64,000 nucleotides of DNA from Leucaena leucocephala (GCA_037074615.1 CM073562.1:9161001-9225000), one strand, 5' to 3'; positions 11,527 through 24,689 are shown, counted from the first letter of the stretch. Numbers and translations are program-made. Notes: generated by a model from the sequence alone, not told the origin.

Positions 11527-12346
11527 AATTAACCTTAATCATTATTAAGTTAATTCTTATATTATTTTACTTCATTATAGTACATGTCCAAACTCGTCTA
11601 CTTTATTCTTGTTTCCAAGTAGCGTATTGCACATAGTGTATGTGTCTCACCATGTACAACATCCTTATCTCTTACATTATCTTGAATTTTCTTCTTTTTT
11701 TTTAAACAAATCTCCAAAATTGACTTAAGCTCTAAGACTTGATCTTGGGCTTATTGGGATTGTCTAGGATGCCATATTGGGTCTCTTTTAGGTATCATAG
11801 CTAATTGGCACAAATACCAAGGCACTTTCCTAATACCGATATTCTTAAATCACCATGATTTTTTAGATAAATAATACTCCTATTTTAATGGTTCTGACTT
11901 TTTTATAAATTTATTCTAATATAAAATGAATTCTTTGCAAAGTCTCATAATTTTTGAAGACCCAGAAGTCCTGATTAAAAATCCCTATATTTCCTTTAAC
12001 CCTTTATCGGTGTCTTATTTTCATAATTAATTCTACATGACTCCTTTTTAACTTCTGTCAGTTTCATAAATTCTTATATTAATTATAAGAATTTACTACC
12101 AAATTTTATCTGATTATGAGGTCCAGAGAATACTACAATAATCCTCCGACTATAGAAAATTATGTATTACATTAACTGATCAGAATAACTTTCTCTATTT
12201 TATGGTAAAATTTGGGACTAAAATACTTCCAGGTAGTTTTTGGCCTTTTCTGGCTCAAATTTCTATAATTACCATTTTCTCCTTAAACTTTTAGAAATTA
12301 CACTTTAGGCCATCAACTTTTCATAATTACACTTAATAGCCCATAA
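11527..12346 (-). mobile_element. Family A LTR (old), right segment
   Basis: This resumes the LTR that started at 465. Landmarks shared with the complete element are GGCACAAATACCAAGGCACT (about 11806), CCTTTATCGGTGTC (about 12002) and the AACTGATCAGAATAACTTTC region (about 12174). It is cut at 12346, just before a plus-sense LTR beginning TGTCATATCC, so its U3 terminus is missing. Confidence 0.78.
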
Positions 12347-15300
12347 TGTCATATCCCCAATTTTCTTATATGATATATATGTACAGTTTATATGCAATCG
12401 ACATAAGCTTCTTGAAGTAAACTATATCAGATTGAGGAAGGAAAGAGAGTGACTTGTAACTAAGGAAAGTTCAAGGACAAAAACAAAATTTAGAAAAGGT
12501 TTAAGGCCAAAACTAAAGGTAGAAGTAAAAGTTGAGCCAAAAGGTATAATTACCAAAAGTTAAAGGACTTAAATGTAATTTATCAAAAGTTCAAGGGCAA
12601 AAAATGTAATTATGAGAAATTTGAGTCAAAAAAGGCCTAAAACTGCCAAAAAACAGTTTAGTCACAAATTCTTAGAGAAAATTATTCTAATTAGTTGAAC
12701 GCAACATATATTTTTTATTTGAGGTCCCGATTAATTTATATGAATTCCTGAAGTTAGGAAAAATTATTACAGTATTTTAAGGACCTCAAAATCAGACAAA
12801 ACTTTATAGTAAATTTTGATAATTAATATGAGAATTTATGAAATTGACAAAGTCAAAAAATGAATCTTGTAAAATTTTTAAGAGAATTTACAGTGTAATA
12901 AAATAACTGATAAATACCTTCAGGAGAGGTTTCTTGGGATTTGTTCTATAAAGGTAACGGAACCATATAAAGGCCTAACATGGTATCCCAAAGGCCCAGT
13001 AAGATGGCTAAGTAGTTAACTGGGCCAGAGTCCAGAGGAACTTTAGAAAAATGTGAAATTACGAAAATACCCCTATGTTGTAAGATTGTACCAAAGGAGG
13101 ATAGAGGGCATTTTGGTCATTTTGGACAGGTTAAAAACATCCAAGTAAGTAAAGGGATAATTAGTTAGAGCCAGTATATACTTTGATGAAGTATAAAGAG
13201 GTGTGAAATGACAATTATGCCCTTAAGGTTAATATAGGGCAACAAAGTGTAATAAGGGTATTTTGGTCATTTCTCAAGAAATGATTGACAGATAAATACT
13301 CAATCTAACAATTTCAATGGTAGAAGAAACCTAAATATTAGTTTTCATGGCAGAATACATATTCTGGAATATTACAAAAATTGGAAACATAAAACAGTCT
13401 GGTTTTTGTGAAACTGCTTAGACTGGTACCGGACTGGACTAGAATTTTTCTTATCAGTATTTCTACTTTTCTTCAGCCAAACACAGCCTTAAATGAGGTC
13501 ATGAATGGCATCATTAATGATGCTTTTAGGGCAAGCTTGATGGAAGGTGGATTATGGACCATTAGATCAAATAGTAACCAAACTAATCTTGGTCTTCCAT
13601 TTTCACCCAAATTTTTCTATAAATACTACACCATTTCAGACTTGTTTGGCATCTTAGACACCTTAGGGAACCTCTACAAAAATTTCCTTTGAAGCAAGAA
13701 AGAAGCATACAACTTGGAGTAACAAGAAAGGTAACTAGTTCCTTTATTCTTGGACTTTAATCTAGCAAGTTAGCTCTTAGTTTTAAGAGGTTTTTATGAA
13801 ATATTTCCCTTGATGGTACTTTTCATATCCTAAATTTTCCCTATCTATATAATACTGATAGTGAAAAAAGGTTTGGAAAGGATTATGAAGAAGATCAGAA
13901 GAAAAGATAAAGGTTAGATGGGTCTTGAAGAAAGAGAAGGACTAAAACGAAAATTATAAAAGGTTAAAGGCCATAAGTTAAAGTAGAAACAAGATTTGTG
14001 CCAAAAGTGGTAATTTTCAAAAGTTAAGGACTTAAATGTAATTAAGTAAAAAGTTCAAGGGCAAAATTGTAATTATAGAAAGATCAGCCCGAAAAGGATT
14101 AGAACTGCCCAGAAGTATTTCAGTCCCATATTCCATCAGTAAATAGAGGAAGGTGTGCTGGATAATCTGACATGATACATAAATTTTATTAGGACTCTAA
14201 ACAGCAGATATTTATCTAATAGTCTAAAAGTTATCTGAAATTTTATCAGATTTCATAGACTTCATATATAAGTGGGCAAATTATAGAAAAGTGTACCCTA
14301 CAGTGTCAGATATCCTGGATCTGACAGAACTCCAGAAGAAGTTCTGTATAAAAAGTTATTCACATATTAGTAAATTTTGACGGGAGTTTGATAACACCCG
14401 TGATCCAATAATAGAACTTATCGGTATATGAGCTTGGATATAATAAAATCAGATGACCTCATATATAGGCCCATGATGACGTAAAGGAGGGACCAAAACC
14501 CAGGGTGCCAGTTCATCAGTAGAAGGGGCCAGTGTCCAGAAAAAGTGCAAAATTATGAAAATGCCCCTAGATGCCTAGATTGTACCAGAGATGGATGAAG
14601 GGTATTTTGGTCATCTGGGATAGGCTAAAAACATTGAACATGGTATAAATATGATTAGTTGAGCTAGTATATGCTCTGAGGCAGCGCAAAGAGGGGTAAA
14701 ATGACGATTATACGCTTAAGGTCAATATAGAGAAAGAAAGGACACCAAGGGTATTTTGGTTATTTCCCAAGACATGGATGGCAGATAAATTCTCAGTATA
14801 ACCATGTCAAGGGTATGAGAAGCCTATACATTGATTTCTATGACAGAATACATATCCTGGTACATTATAAAAGATTTAGAATAGAAAATAGTCTGGTTGT
14901 TGTGAAACTGCTCAGATCGGTACCGGATTAGACTGAAATTTTTCTAGAAGCTTCCTTGCATGTGCAGCATGCCACATATCCCTCTTAGGTGTCCCATGAG
15001 CTGTCCCACATGATGTCGTAATTATTCTTTTATGAAAAAGTAAAATTCAAGATTAAATGTGAGCCTTTAGATCAAATAGTAACCAAATCAATCTTGGCCA
15101 TTGATTTTTCTTAGATTTTGGCTATAAATACCCCTTCATTCTACCCAAAACCGTGTCCTTGTGATACCTTGGGGAAACTCTTGCAAAATGGAAACTCAAG
15201 CCAAGACAAAGAAGATTCAAGGTACCAAAGTTCAAGTTAGCTAGAGATTAAAGGTAAGCAATCTCTTCTAGCTTATTTTCCTTTGATTTGGGAGCTTGAA

Positions 15301-18300
15301 CTTAGGATTTTCATGGGGAAAAAGGTGTGTTTTTTCTAAGGGGTGGTGCTGTCCAAAGACCTTAGATGAAAGGGTAAAGAAAAAATTAAAGTTAGAAACA
15401 TATGATTGAAGCTTAAACAAGCTAGTTAAGAGATTGGTTGTTGAATCAAGTTGATATTCTTGACTTTGCCTTAATGGAACTTGTTCATTCTACTGTTCAT
15501 GAGGGAAGGAAATTGAATTTCAATTATTTAATGCTTCCATTGAATTTAAATGATGATTTTGTGTATGATTGGAAAGGTTTTGAACCTTGAAAGCATGAAA
15601 TTCCAATATTGTAGTTTTTGAAATCCTTGTCTGTTAATGTTCACTCGCATGAACAGTGATTGAAATTTCATGCTTTTGATGGTTTTAATGGTTTTAAAAT
15701 GAAAATTTGTGTGGGGTAAAGTGGAGAAACAAGTATGGGAAGCATTAGAATCAAAATGAGAATTTTCAAAAGAATTGTATGCTTATGTCCAGTTCTGTAC
15801 AGCAGGCCATGAAGGAGCTGAAATTTCATGATTCTAAGCTCATAAATGGATTCAAAAGATGAAATTGTGTAGGTTAAAGTCAAGACATCAATTGATTCAA
15901 AGGCCAAGTCCATTAGTGAAGATTAGAGAAAGTTGTGATACTAAAGAATGTAATAAAGTAGACTTGAACATTGTTGGAGTTCATGGGTCCTAATGAACTA
16001 TATGATGAATATGAATGTGTTTAGGACCATGAAACATCCAAGAAGATGTTGGGAAGTGATGGACATAAAGGCTTCATGGTTGGAAAGCTAGGAAAAAAGT
16101 GCTAAAGATCAGGAGGAAAGCTTAAGTGCAAGGTAGTGAACTTACTTCTTTATGTGCTTGATGTGGTATGCTTATGTGTTGACATGTATGTGATAGTTGA
16201 ATGATGTTGTGATAGGATAAATGATGTTGAATGTATTGTGAAGAACATGTTTTCCATGGCCATGCATTTTATGCAAAAGTATGTAGCATGATAGCATGTC
16301 ACTAATCAAAGAAAGTTTAATGAAATTACACATCATGCATTAGCATTCATCTTGCATATTTAAGTGGTAATATTTGCTACTGAGATTCCCTTGAATCTCA
16401 CCCTCCCATAACCAACCATAATAGGTTATTCAAGATGGAAGAATCATGTTTGGGACATGAGCTAAGGAGTGGAAGAGGAAGAGTAGACAAGTGATGGCAC
16501 GTATGTATATTAGCCTTATATGTAATGTTGTGTAATATGCCATTAGATGTCAAGCAAATGTATGAAAGAATTATGGCATAACCCCATGATGTATATGAAG
16601 GTATGAAAGGCAAAAGAAATGGTTTATGCATGCTAAAACAATTATTGAAAATAAAAGGAAGGAAAATGAAATGTTTAAAACGTAGGTCCTGAAGCAGTTT
16701 TGTTGTGGCTTCCTTTTGACCTAGCAAATGAAGGAATTAGTTCACAAAATTTTATGATCATGTAACACACATACAGAGCTTTAAATTTATAGGTAGAATG
16801 TTTCAATTGGATGTGTATATCAAGAGAAATGAATTTCCAAAATAAGGGACCATAATCTATTTCCAGAGTTTTTGACCAAATGAACAGTAAACTTCAATGA
16901 ATAAACTATATTAATTGGCTAATCATTTGGTATGAAAAATATGTTTTCCTTAAATTTAATATGTTATCTTCATGTAAATTTTTGAACTACTTCATTTTGA
17001 TTTTTCTAGAATTAGTTATGATTTTTTGAAGTTCGTTACGTAATCTGAAATACCATATGAACAGTAACCCGAGAAAGAGTAAAATTCTAGATTTGGCTAA
17101 TGGATTTTCAAGGTCTTGTAAGTGGTTCTAAATGCTACTGAATGGTCTCTACGACGTATAAAAGTAAGGATATTACAGTACTACTAGGAATACTATCCAT
17201 ATGTGATAAGATTATGAGTTTTATATTATGGATAGTTTAGACAGGCTTAAACAAGCTAGAATCAAGTGGTATGTGCTTGGAAATTCAAGTATACATGTAG
17301 TTAGGGTTTTGTGTTTTTGGCTACCATTGTACAAATCACTGTTCATATGTTAGAATTTCATGATTTTTATGCTTCTAATGGGTTTAAAATGGAAAATTGT
17401 GTGAGGATAAAGTAGTAAAACAAGTAGTGGAAGCATTGGAATCAAAATGAGAATTTTTGGAGAATGTTAGAGGCATTTCGGTTCTGTACAGCAGACAAGG
17501 ATGTCTTTTGATTTTAGAAATTCTAGTTTCATATTTGGATTCTACATGAAAAATTGTGTGGAAATGAACCATGAGAATTTATTTTAGAAAGATGGAAGTA
17601 TAGAACATAAAATGAAAAAAAAGGGAGTTAGTGAAAACCTAGTCTTGGAATTGTTTTGAAGATGAGTTGTAACTTGATGTTACTTTGTAATGGCTAGGTT
17701 TTGACATTTGTGTGAATATAAGACCACTTCAAGATGAGTGTGACAAGGATATCTTAAGAGGAATCAAGAATACCTAACTATAATTTCATGTTTGTTTGAT
17801 TGTATGCTTGCTTGTTAGTTATGATGTTTGGTTGAGCTTAAGATGATACTATCATGTTAATGATGAAGTATGAATGATTGTAAATCCTTGCAACTAATGT
17901 CATGACAATATGTATGTTAGAGTTTACTTATGTATTATTATGAAGTAGCTCCCATCTCATGATAACATGTTAGGCATTTAATCCATCATGCATGATATTA
18001 TAGTTTGTATAACTCGCTATTGAGATTTCCATGAAATCTTATTCTTTCCATATACATAACCATGTTATAGGTACTGGAACATCTCAATGGAAAATGGTAA
18101 ATATAGATGGTTAAACTTGTATAATAAGTCATGTTGATCACTTGACACTATGGGAGGATATGATGGGATGCATAGTACATTATAGTGTGGTTGATTATGA
18201 GGCAATAGCCTTATGATGATAATTACGATGACTTAACCAACAATTTTACACTTGAAATTTGGTGAGAAAATAGCTAAGATACAGAGCTTTAAATGTACAC

Positions 18301-18868
18301 AAAAAATGTCTCAATTGGTTAAGTTTTTTATTTAATATGATTTTTCTAAGTTGGAGATAGAATCTAGAATTGAGATAAAGTGAGTGACTAGAGGTAATGA
18401 CGTTCAATCGTTAATTTCATACACTAAACGAACAAATTTATCTACTAAAGTTTATGGACTTAAAGAACACATCTGGAGCTTTAAATACATAGGTAACAAG
18501 TTTCATTTGGACCAAAGAGAAATGATTTTTTAAAATTAAGGCAAAGAAGATGGAACTTCCAGATTTACCGAATGAATAGTATTTTTCAACGAATAAACTG
18601 ATTTCATTTAGACAATGAAACCTCAGTTTTATATTTTTTCTTCAAATTGAAATGAAATATCTTCAATTAGAAATTGGAATCACTCCATTTCAATTTTTTT
18701 ATATTTAATTATGGATTTTCAAAGTTAAGTATGTATTCTGGATTACTAAACAAACAGTACCTGAGAAGAAATTTCTTGAAAATTCATATTTCTAAAGCAA
18801 AGAGATATGTAATTAGTTCAATTCACTTCCAATTGAGTAGAATTGAGGATAAAAATAAGAATACGACA
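12347..18868 (+). mobile_element. Family A LTR, plus-sense, interrupted by LTR 13821-17177
   Basis: It begins TGTCATATCC, as expected for the sense 5' end of this family, and continues through the TATA box TATAAATA (13618-13625). After the insert it resumes with the CAGGCTTAAACAAGCTAGAA region (about 17233) and hairpin GAGATTTC-CAT-GAAATCTT (18022-18040). The end AATAAGAATACGACA near 18868 resembles the usual GTAAGGATATTACA. Without the insert it is about 3.2 kb. Its flanks do not give a matching 5-bp duplication, so either the edge call is off or the locus was rearranged. Confidence 0.72.
13821..17177 (+). mobile_element. Family A solo LTR with TSD GTACT
   Basis: It begins TTTCATATCC (TG changed to TT) and ends AAGGATATTACA. 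GTACT flanks both sides (13816-13820 and 17178-17182). The length of 3357 bp is close to the reference LTR. It has the TATA box (15123-15130), the splice-donor-like AAAGGTAAGC (about 15250), GTACAGCAGGCCATGAAGGA (about 15796) and a perfect hairpin GAGATTC-CCTT-GAATCTC (16382-16399). It is a textbook solo LTR nested in an older copy. Confidence 0.92.
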
Positions 18869-20391
18869 ACAATAACTTTCTGTGTATTTTTGTCACGATT
18901 GAATCATTACTGGTTGTGATTATCTATTGTAAGTTTGCGGTAAACACTCACTGTGAATTCTAGTCGCAACCTTCGCTGCTTTCAGTCATGACCTGAGTGT
19001 GAAAATGCTCATTTACCTTCTCTTTGCTCTGTGCAATGCTGTATAGAAGAATTCCTTTTAAGCTACTAAAGCTTTTATAAATGATTCATTGCCCACCTAT
19101 TTTCAACCTTTTGAATGAAATAGTTTATAGAAACCATTGTCAAACTTGAATTTTTGGAAATGGAAACTGAATTGGAAATACTCAAGTTGTTATTGTTAAA
19201 TTTGGGATTATTACATGATTTTGGGTGATTACTTTGGAACTTTTAATCCATCATTCCAAAGGGTTTTTAATTGTGATAAATGTTTTAATGCTTAGTGAAT
19301 GATGAACATTGTTTGAGACCTTAACTTATGAGCAATTTAGATGAAAACCTTAGTTTGAAGGATTCTCAGTCTAAATTTCTATATTGAGTGGTTATTCAAT
19401 TGATTTATATCCTCTAGAATTTGTCTTGGCTCTGAGTTGAAAATTACTTGCATATTTATGTTATTGAATATGATAGAGGCATTCATTTCTAAACCATTTT
19501 ATCCCAAACACAAGCCCATTATATTTTATATACGTAGCCACCCCCTTTTAGCTCATCACTTTTCTTTGTCAATCATAGAAAGTTATATATGCATGAGCAT
19601 CTCTTTGAAATAAACTTTTTATTCATGTAAAAAATTCATTGTTATTGTGATATTGTGCTACATCTTTTATATACAAGGTGCCTAAAAAAAGAAGAAAAAA
19701 GAAAAGGGGAAAAGTGTATTGTACTAAAATGAAAAGAAAAATAACAAAAAAAATAGAGACAGTGCAAGAAAAAAATTGAAAAAAGAAAGAAAAGAGAAAT
19801 GAACGAGGCACTATCATCAACTCCTACTTTTAGGGGTGATAAACTAGCCTGGTGCTAAAAGGACAAAATGAATGAGGCACTATTATAAACTCCTATTAGC
19901 ACAATTATCACCTCGACACATCGAAAGACATGAATTCATGCTATATATTCATTATTGACTGTATATAGTACTTTCTATCCTTCATATTCCATTTCACATG
20001 GCTTATCTCTATCATTACACCCCTAAAAGACCTCTTGATTATTTGCATAAGTGTCATATAGTTGATGAGATTTAGAGCCATTCAAGCATATGGTAGGATG
20101 TTTTCCAATTTGAATCTGAGTGAAAGAACCCTAACAATGAGAGGATATAGAGAGCTAAATACTTATATCCTTAAAGAGAATCTATTGCACTCATATAGTT
20201 GAGGTTAATTTTATTGAGTAGTTGATTACTTGGCATTGCTCCTATTATCACTTTTGTATTCCCAAAAGTTTGTGAATTAATTGTCTTAAGGTTTCACTAT
20301 GGATTATGTTATTACCTCAGATTTAATAGCCTTAGCTTAGGTGTATTTCATGTCTTTGTCTAAGAGTACAAATGTTCAAGTGTGGGGGAAT
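18869..20391 (+). mobile_element. Ty3/gypsy (Athila/Tat-like) 3' non-coding internal region
   Basis: The stretch lacks coding capacity but has the layout usual at the 3' end of plant Athila/Tat elements: AGCCACCCCCTTTTAGCTCA (about 19536), then an A-rich purine tract (19680-19800) and CCCCTAAAAGACCTCTTGAT (about 20020). A polypurine tract abuts the LTR. No pol remains upstream and the 5' half is absent, so the element is truncated. The first few hundred bases (18890-19000) also hold degenerate GTCGCGACC-like motifs similar to those in the LTR. Confidence 0.65.
20377..20391 (+). promoter_or_regulatory. Polypurine tract of the gypsy element
   Basis: The sequence AAGTGTGGGGGAAT directly precedes the LTR start TGATAAGAAATAAATTG. 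A G-rich tract of this form is the plus-strand primer typical of plant Athila/Tat elements and fixes the orientation as plus. Confidence 0.75.
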
Positions 20392-21867
20392 TGATAAGAA
20401 ATAAATTGTGTATGATTTCTATAACATTTTGAGGGTTTTATGACAACTTTACCATTCATTTTATTCTTGAAATTATGCTTTTATGGTAATACATGGTCGT
20501 GCTTGGCACTATGCTAATTTAAGGGTAAAATGGTAAATTAACTCCTTCAAACTGCGTATATGTTGTTCTTTAGTAACTAGTTGAACTTTTATAGTGAGAT
20601 TTGATGTTGAATTGTAGGTATTTTGGAGGAGAAATAAGGATTAATATGAGCAGAAAAGAGATCACAAGACAAAGAGAACCAAATCAAGGATGACAGCTTC
20701 TATGTATTTTAGTCGCGACCAAAGTATCCACAGGTTGTAACCTAATTTCTTCTAGGAAGTTTTCCTACTTTTACAGGTCGCGACAAAAAATAGGATTTGG
20801 TCGCAACCAAAGAAGGGAATCAGTGAAGCTACGCATTTTGATTAGTTTTTCTAGCTTTAGAAGGAGAGGGAAGCGGCAGGCAATGAGGAGGCTGGTTTTT
20901 AACTTGATATGGCAAAGAAGCGGTATTTTAACATTCTCTCCACACTTTCTACATAACCTACCCTCATATCTTCCATCATTTACCTTTCTATCACCGATTT
21001 TTCAACTTTCTTCATGACATCACACATCTGAGCACCAATTGTAGCATAACAGGGTCATGAGAGGCTAAAGCGGTAGTCTCTTGGCGATGGATCACATATC
21101 TTGAGCTCATGGACTACATTGTATAGGGAGTTTTCTGTTTTGATCTCACCTTTTTCCTATTTTTGATCTACTAGATCTAGGGTTTTCATTGTATGAGTAG
21201 GGATAGGATATCGATCGATTATTCTGAGATTAGGTTTTGTAATTGAATTTAGATGATTTGGATGTTAGTTTAATATGACTATTTTGGTTTTTATTTTTGG
21301 GTATTTGGGTTTTTATCAATGATCGTTGCTAACTAATTCATTTGCTTGAATCTATGGTCATCGATCGATGATCAATTCGAGGTCATCTTCTTCTTCTTAT
21401 TTAATTACACGCTAAGTGGCTTTTAACAGTGCATTAGTGGTTTTTGAACTAGCTTTGATCAAAGAGTTCAAGGATTGTTAATCTTCTGGACTCAGTCGAT
21501 CAATTGAGGTTTCATTTAAGACTTAGTGATTTTAAAACCCCAATATCATATTAAGAGCAAGGATAGATAGGTTTCCATCATCAATAGTCTTTCTCAATAA
21601 ATTTCTTTATCAATCCACTTACTCTCTATCTTAATAAAAAATACAAAAATATTTACTTTTATGTACTCTTACTTTATTTCATTAAAAATCAACCAAACCT
21701 AAAACCCATTTTACTTTCACTCAGGTTTTCAATGATTTTATCACCAATCTGCTAGGGTTCCAATAAAAAGGCTCCTTGAGAAGAATGATAGAGTTGTACT
21801 TTATAATATATTAATAGGGTACAATTTACTTTTATTTGATGGGTCAGACGATGATATCCGAGCCCCA
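20392..21867 (+). mobile_element. Family B LTR (3' LTR of the gypsy element)
   Basis: The start TGATAAGAA follows the polypurine tract. Alignment with the TSD-bounded copy at 54793-56329 (reverse strand) is collinear to the end, where ATCCGAGCCCCA corresponds to CTGAGCCTATCA. Length is about 1476 bp. It contains three copies of a GTCGCGACC-type motif (20712, 20776, 20799). The short ORF at 20823-21017 is not conserved in the other copies and is not a gene. Confidence 0.8.
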
Positions 21868-22960
21868 GATTAGGGTTGCATAAGTTAAGATCACGCGATA
21901 AGCCATCATTCTTGACATCTTGGATATTGAGGAAGCTATGATTTTAAACTATTTTTAATGCCTCTAGATGATTGATAACTATTGAGTTAATTTGTTCATT
22001 TGGATATTTTATTTCGTTTAAATATAGATTGCTCCAAACTTACATTGTTAAGAAAAGAGTTGGTGCTATCACTTAGTTTTTATTAATTAGATTACAAGAT
22101 TGGGCATTTTTAATGGAAAATAGCATTTAGTTTTGACTTGATGATATAGCTTAATTAAGTGTTTTAAGCCATTTAATAAACACATATTTTTATTACTTGT
22201 GAAATAAAGGTAATTTTATTAAGGTTCATGAAGTAAAGAGGGGATAGATAATCCTAAAACTCTATTTCAACTTGCAGTAAGACTTTTAAAGCTTTCGTTC
22301 AATTAGCTTTTTAATTTTATAGAAACTTTCTTTTCAAATAATTGATTTATCAAATATTTGGTTCCTCAACTAGTTGAAAAATTATTTACAAAAATACATT
22401 TCTTTTGTGCCTTAATTTCTATATAACAACATTTTATAATATTTGTGACCCATATATTTACAGTTAAGATAAATAGCGAACAAAAACTTTTTGTATTATC
22501 AATAGGTCATATGCAAATAAAACTTTTAAACTTGTAAACAACATAATATAACACACAAGAAATATCCGGCAATAAAACATGGGGTTCTATTTTACCCTCT
22601 TTTATTTTTATTGTTGAAAAATATGAGAAATTATTTTATGCATTTATGATATTTGTTCTTATATTCTTCCCCGCTATGATGATGACGTGATCAAATTATT
22701 GTTTTATGAAACAATAACATTTAAATATGCTATGCTAAAATGTTACAACTTCTTGGCGTACTAACAGGCTCCGTTTCGAAGAACGGATGTATCAGTACAC
22801 TATAGAGTATGGATACAATATGTTGTTAGAGAGATTTTTGCTCAATTAACACCAAGTACCTTCTTCTTAAGTTTTGGCTTAAGTAAGAGGTGCAAGTTCA
22901 ACCTGGTAGACTCCAATATTTTAATAATTACAATTAAGAAATAGTTTGAAAAGAATATTT
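21868..22960. other. Unassigned AT-rich interval
   Basis: No ORF of note and no recognisable terminal repeats or RNA genes. One segment, about 22755-22830 (GGCTCCGTTTCGAAGAACGG followed by a TATCAGTACACTATAGAGTA stretch), has lower AT content than its surroundings and looks like part of another LTR, but I cannot place its edges. The 5' edge of the copia LTR probably lies in or near the right part of this interval. Confidence 0.4.
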
Positions 22961-24687
22961 TAACTTAATTGTTTCTGATAAGAGTGTTTATCGATAAGTT
23001 TATCAAAAAGGGATTTGACGGATAAGCACTTTGATAAATAAGAAAGAAATATGTGAAGGAAATGTGTTTTCTAAAATGCATTTATCAAAACCCTATTCGA
23101 AAGGTCACTTATTGATAAAGACTTTCGTAAATGAACAATTTAAGAAAAGTCTAAGTCTTTGTTTTGAAACCTTAATTTTTTGAAGACCTATTTGATAAGG
23201 TTATTTATTGAAGAAACCTTCGATAAATAAAAAATTGGCATAGGTTTATATGAATAAAATTATCAAATTATGTATCAAATAATGGCTTGATCAATAACTT
23301 TGATCAGAAAGAGTTTGTGAAAATAGTTTCAGAAAAGAATTTATCAAAGCCTTGATCGATAAATAGATTATCGATAAGCATTTGATAAATAAGGAAAATC
23401 AAATGGTTTCTCTGTTTTAAATAGCTTATCATTTTATCGATAAATATTGAGTCTATTTAGTAAATCAAATTCTCAAAACTCAATTTATTGAAGTATTATT
23501 CAATAAGGGGATTTTCTGTAGAACACTTCAATAAATAGAGAAAATTTCACTTAGTAGAGTTAGACTTGAAGTTATTCGAAAGGATTCCCTTTTATTGTTA
23601 AGTTTTGAAATTATAAGTTTGTTTTCAAAGAATTTATCGATAAGTTATTCGATAAGGCTATTGTTCGAATAACACTTCGATAAATTAGATTCAGTGAAAT
23701 AAACTCAAGTCTGATTCAAAATATGATGTTTTCTGAAAAGCTATTCGAATAGGCTATTTATCGATAAGATGGGGAAACTATTCTATTGAAACTTTATGTT
23801 AGACTTATCAAAGTCCTGTTCGATAAACTCTTCCATAAATTGAACTAATATTTGAAATGATTTTCAAAACAAACTTTGATTCAATCAATTTTGTTTTATC
23901 TAAATATATGCTCTTACATTATTATATGATTAAACTCTTTATATATCTCTAATGCAAAGGTTCCTAGTCTATTTTTTAGATGAAGTAATCATCAGTGATG
24001 AATTAGCCAGAAAAACAAAACCTGTCAAAAGAATATTAAATGCAACTACCAACTGTCTTCACCAACAATGGTTTTCTCTCTTCAACAGCTTCATTCAATT
24101 TGTGTCTAACAGATCATTAATAAGCTAAAGCTATAAATATGAGGTAAATTGAATGTTGAAGTTAAGAAGCTTAACTACCTTCGATCAACAAAATTATTCA
24201 AGCATTCATTTCTTTCTCAGTTGTACATTGTTTTACTTTGTTATACCATGTTTCATATGGCGTGAACAAAGAACTTTTCTTAGAGAACAATTCTTGTACT
24301 CAGTGATTATCATAATTCCTCTACTGAGAGAGCCTTATAATATTTCAATAATTTTTCTATGATACTCAAGAGTGTGGGTCTTTTGAGTGGGATATCACCT
24401 TTCAGGTTATAAAGAGGAGTAAGAGGAATTCTCACAATTGTTGTACTAAGGCGGCAAGAGCCTAACTAATCTTGGAGTTATAGTGGAAAAACTCATAGGG
24501 AATTTGAGGATTAGGCGTAGGCCAAGTGGTTAGTCTGAACTAGTATAAATCTGTTGTGCAATCTTCTTCCCTTCAACTATACTCGATGAAATTGTTCTTT
24601 ACTCATCTATTTAATTTCTGTGAAGTTTTAAATTTTTAAATATCACCCAATTCAACCCTTTATTGGGTGTAACTATCAAAACTAACA
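22960..24687 (+). mobile_element. Copia (SIRE/Maximus-like) 5' LTR, 5' edge unresolved
   Basis: The 3' edge is clear: ACTAACA at 24681-24687 followed by a primer-binding site. The LTR has a TATA box CTATAAATATGAGG at about 24130 and a dense series of TTATCGATAA/TTCGATAA motifs from 22980 to 23850. A reverse-strand relative lies at 53500-54165 (shared ATTGGGTGAT/ATCACCCAAT near the end). The matching 3' LTR is not present, since the element is interrupted and ends near 49340, so the 5' edge cannot be confirmed by comparison. Confidence 0.65.
22980..23850. repeat. Spaced TTATCGATAA-like palindrome array in copia LTR
   Basis: More than a dozen variants of TATCGATAA, TTCGATAA and TTTATCAAA recur every 20 to 60 bp, separated by unrelated sequence. 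It is not a classical tandem repeat, because the spacing is irregular and only the short palindromic core recurs. The same motif class reappears at 35310-36060 in this element. Confidence 0.75.
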
Positions 24688-24689
24688 TT

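Noticed and set aside
13408..13692. 94-codon plus ORF
   Set aside because: It lies across U3 and the TATA box of a family A LTR and is absent from sibling LTRs.
22980..23850. CRISPR-like or satellite array
   Set aside because: Only an 8-10 bp palindromic core recurs, with irregular spacing and no constant repeat/spacer length; the context is a plant copia LTR.
24153..24362. 69-codon plus ORF after the copia TATA box
   Set aside because: It lies in the R/U5 part of the LTR, before the PBS, with no recognised motif.
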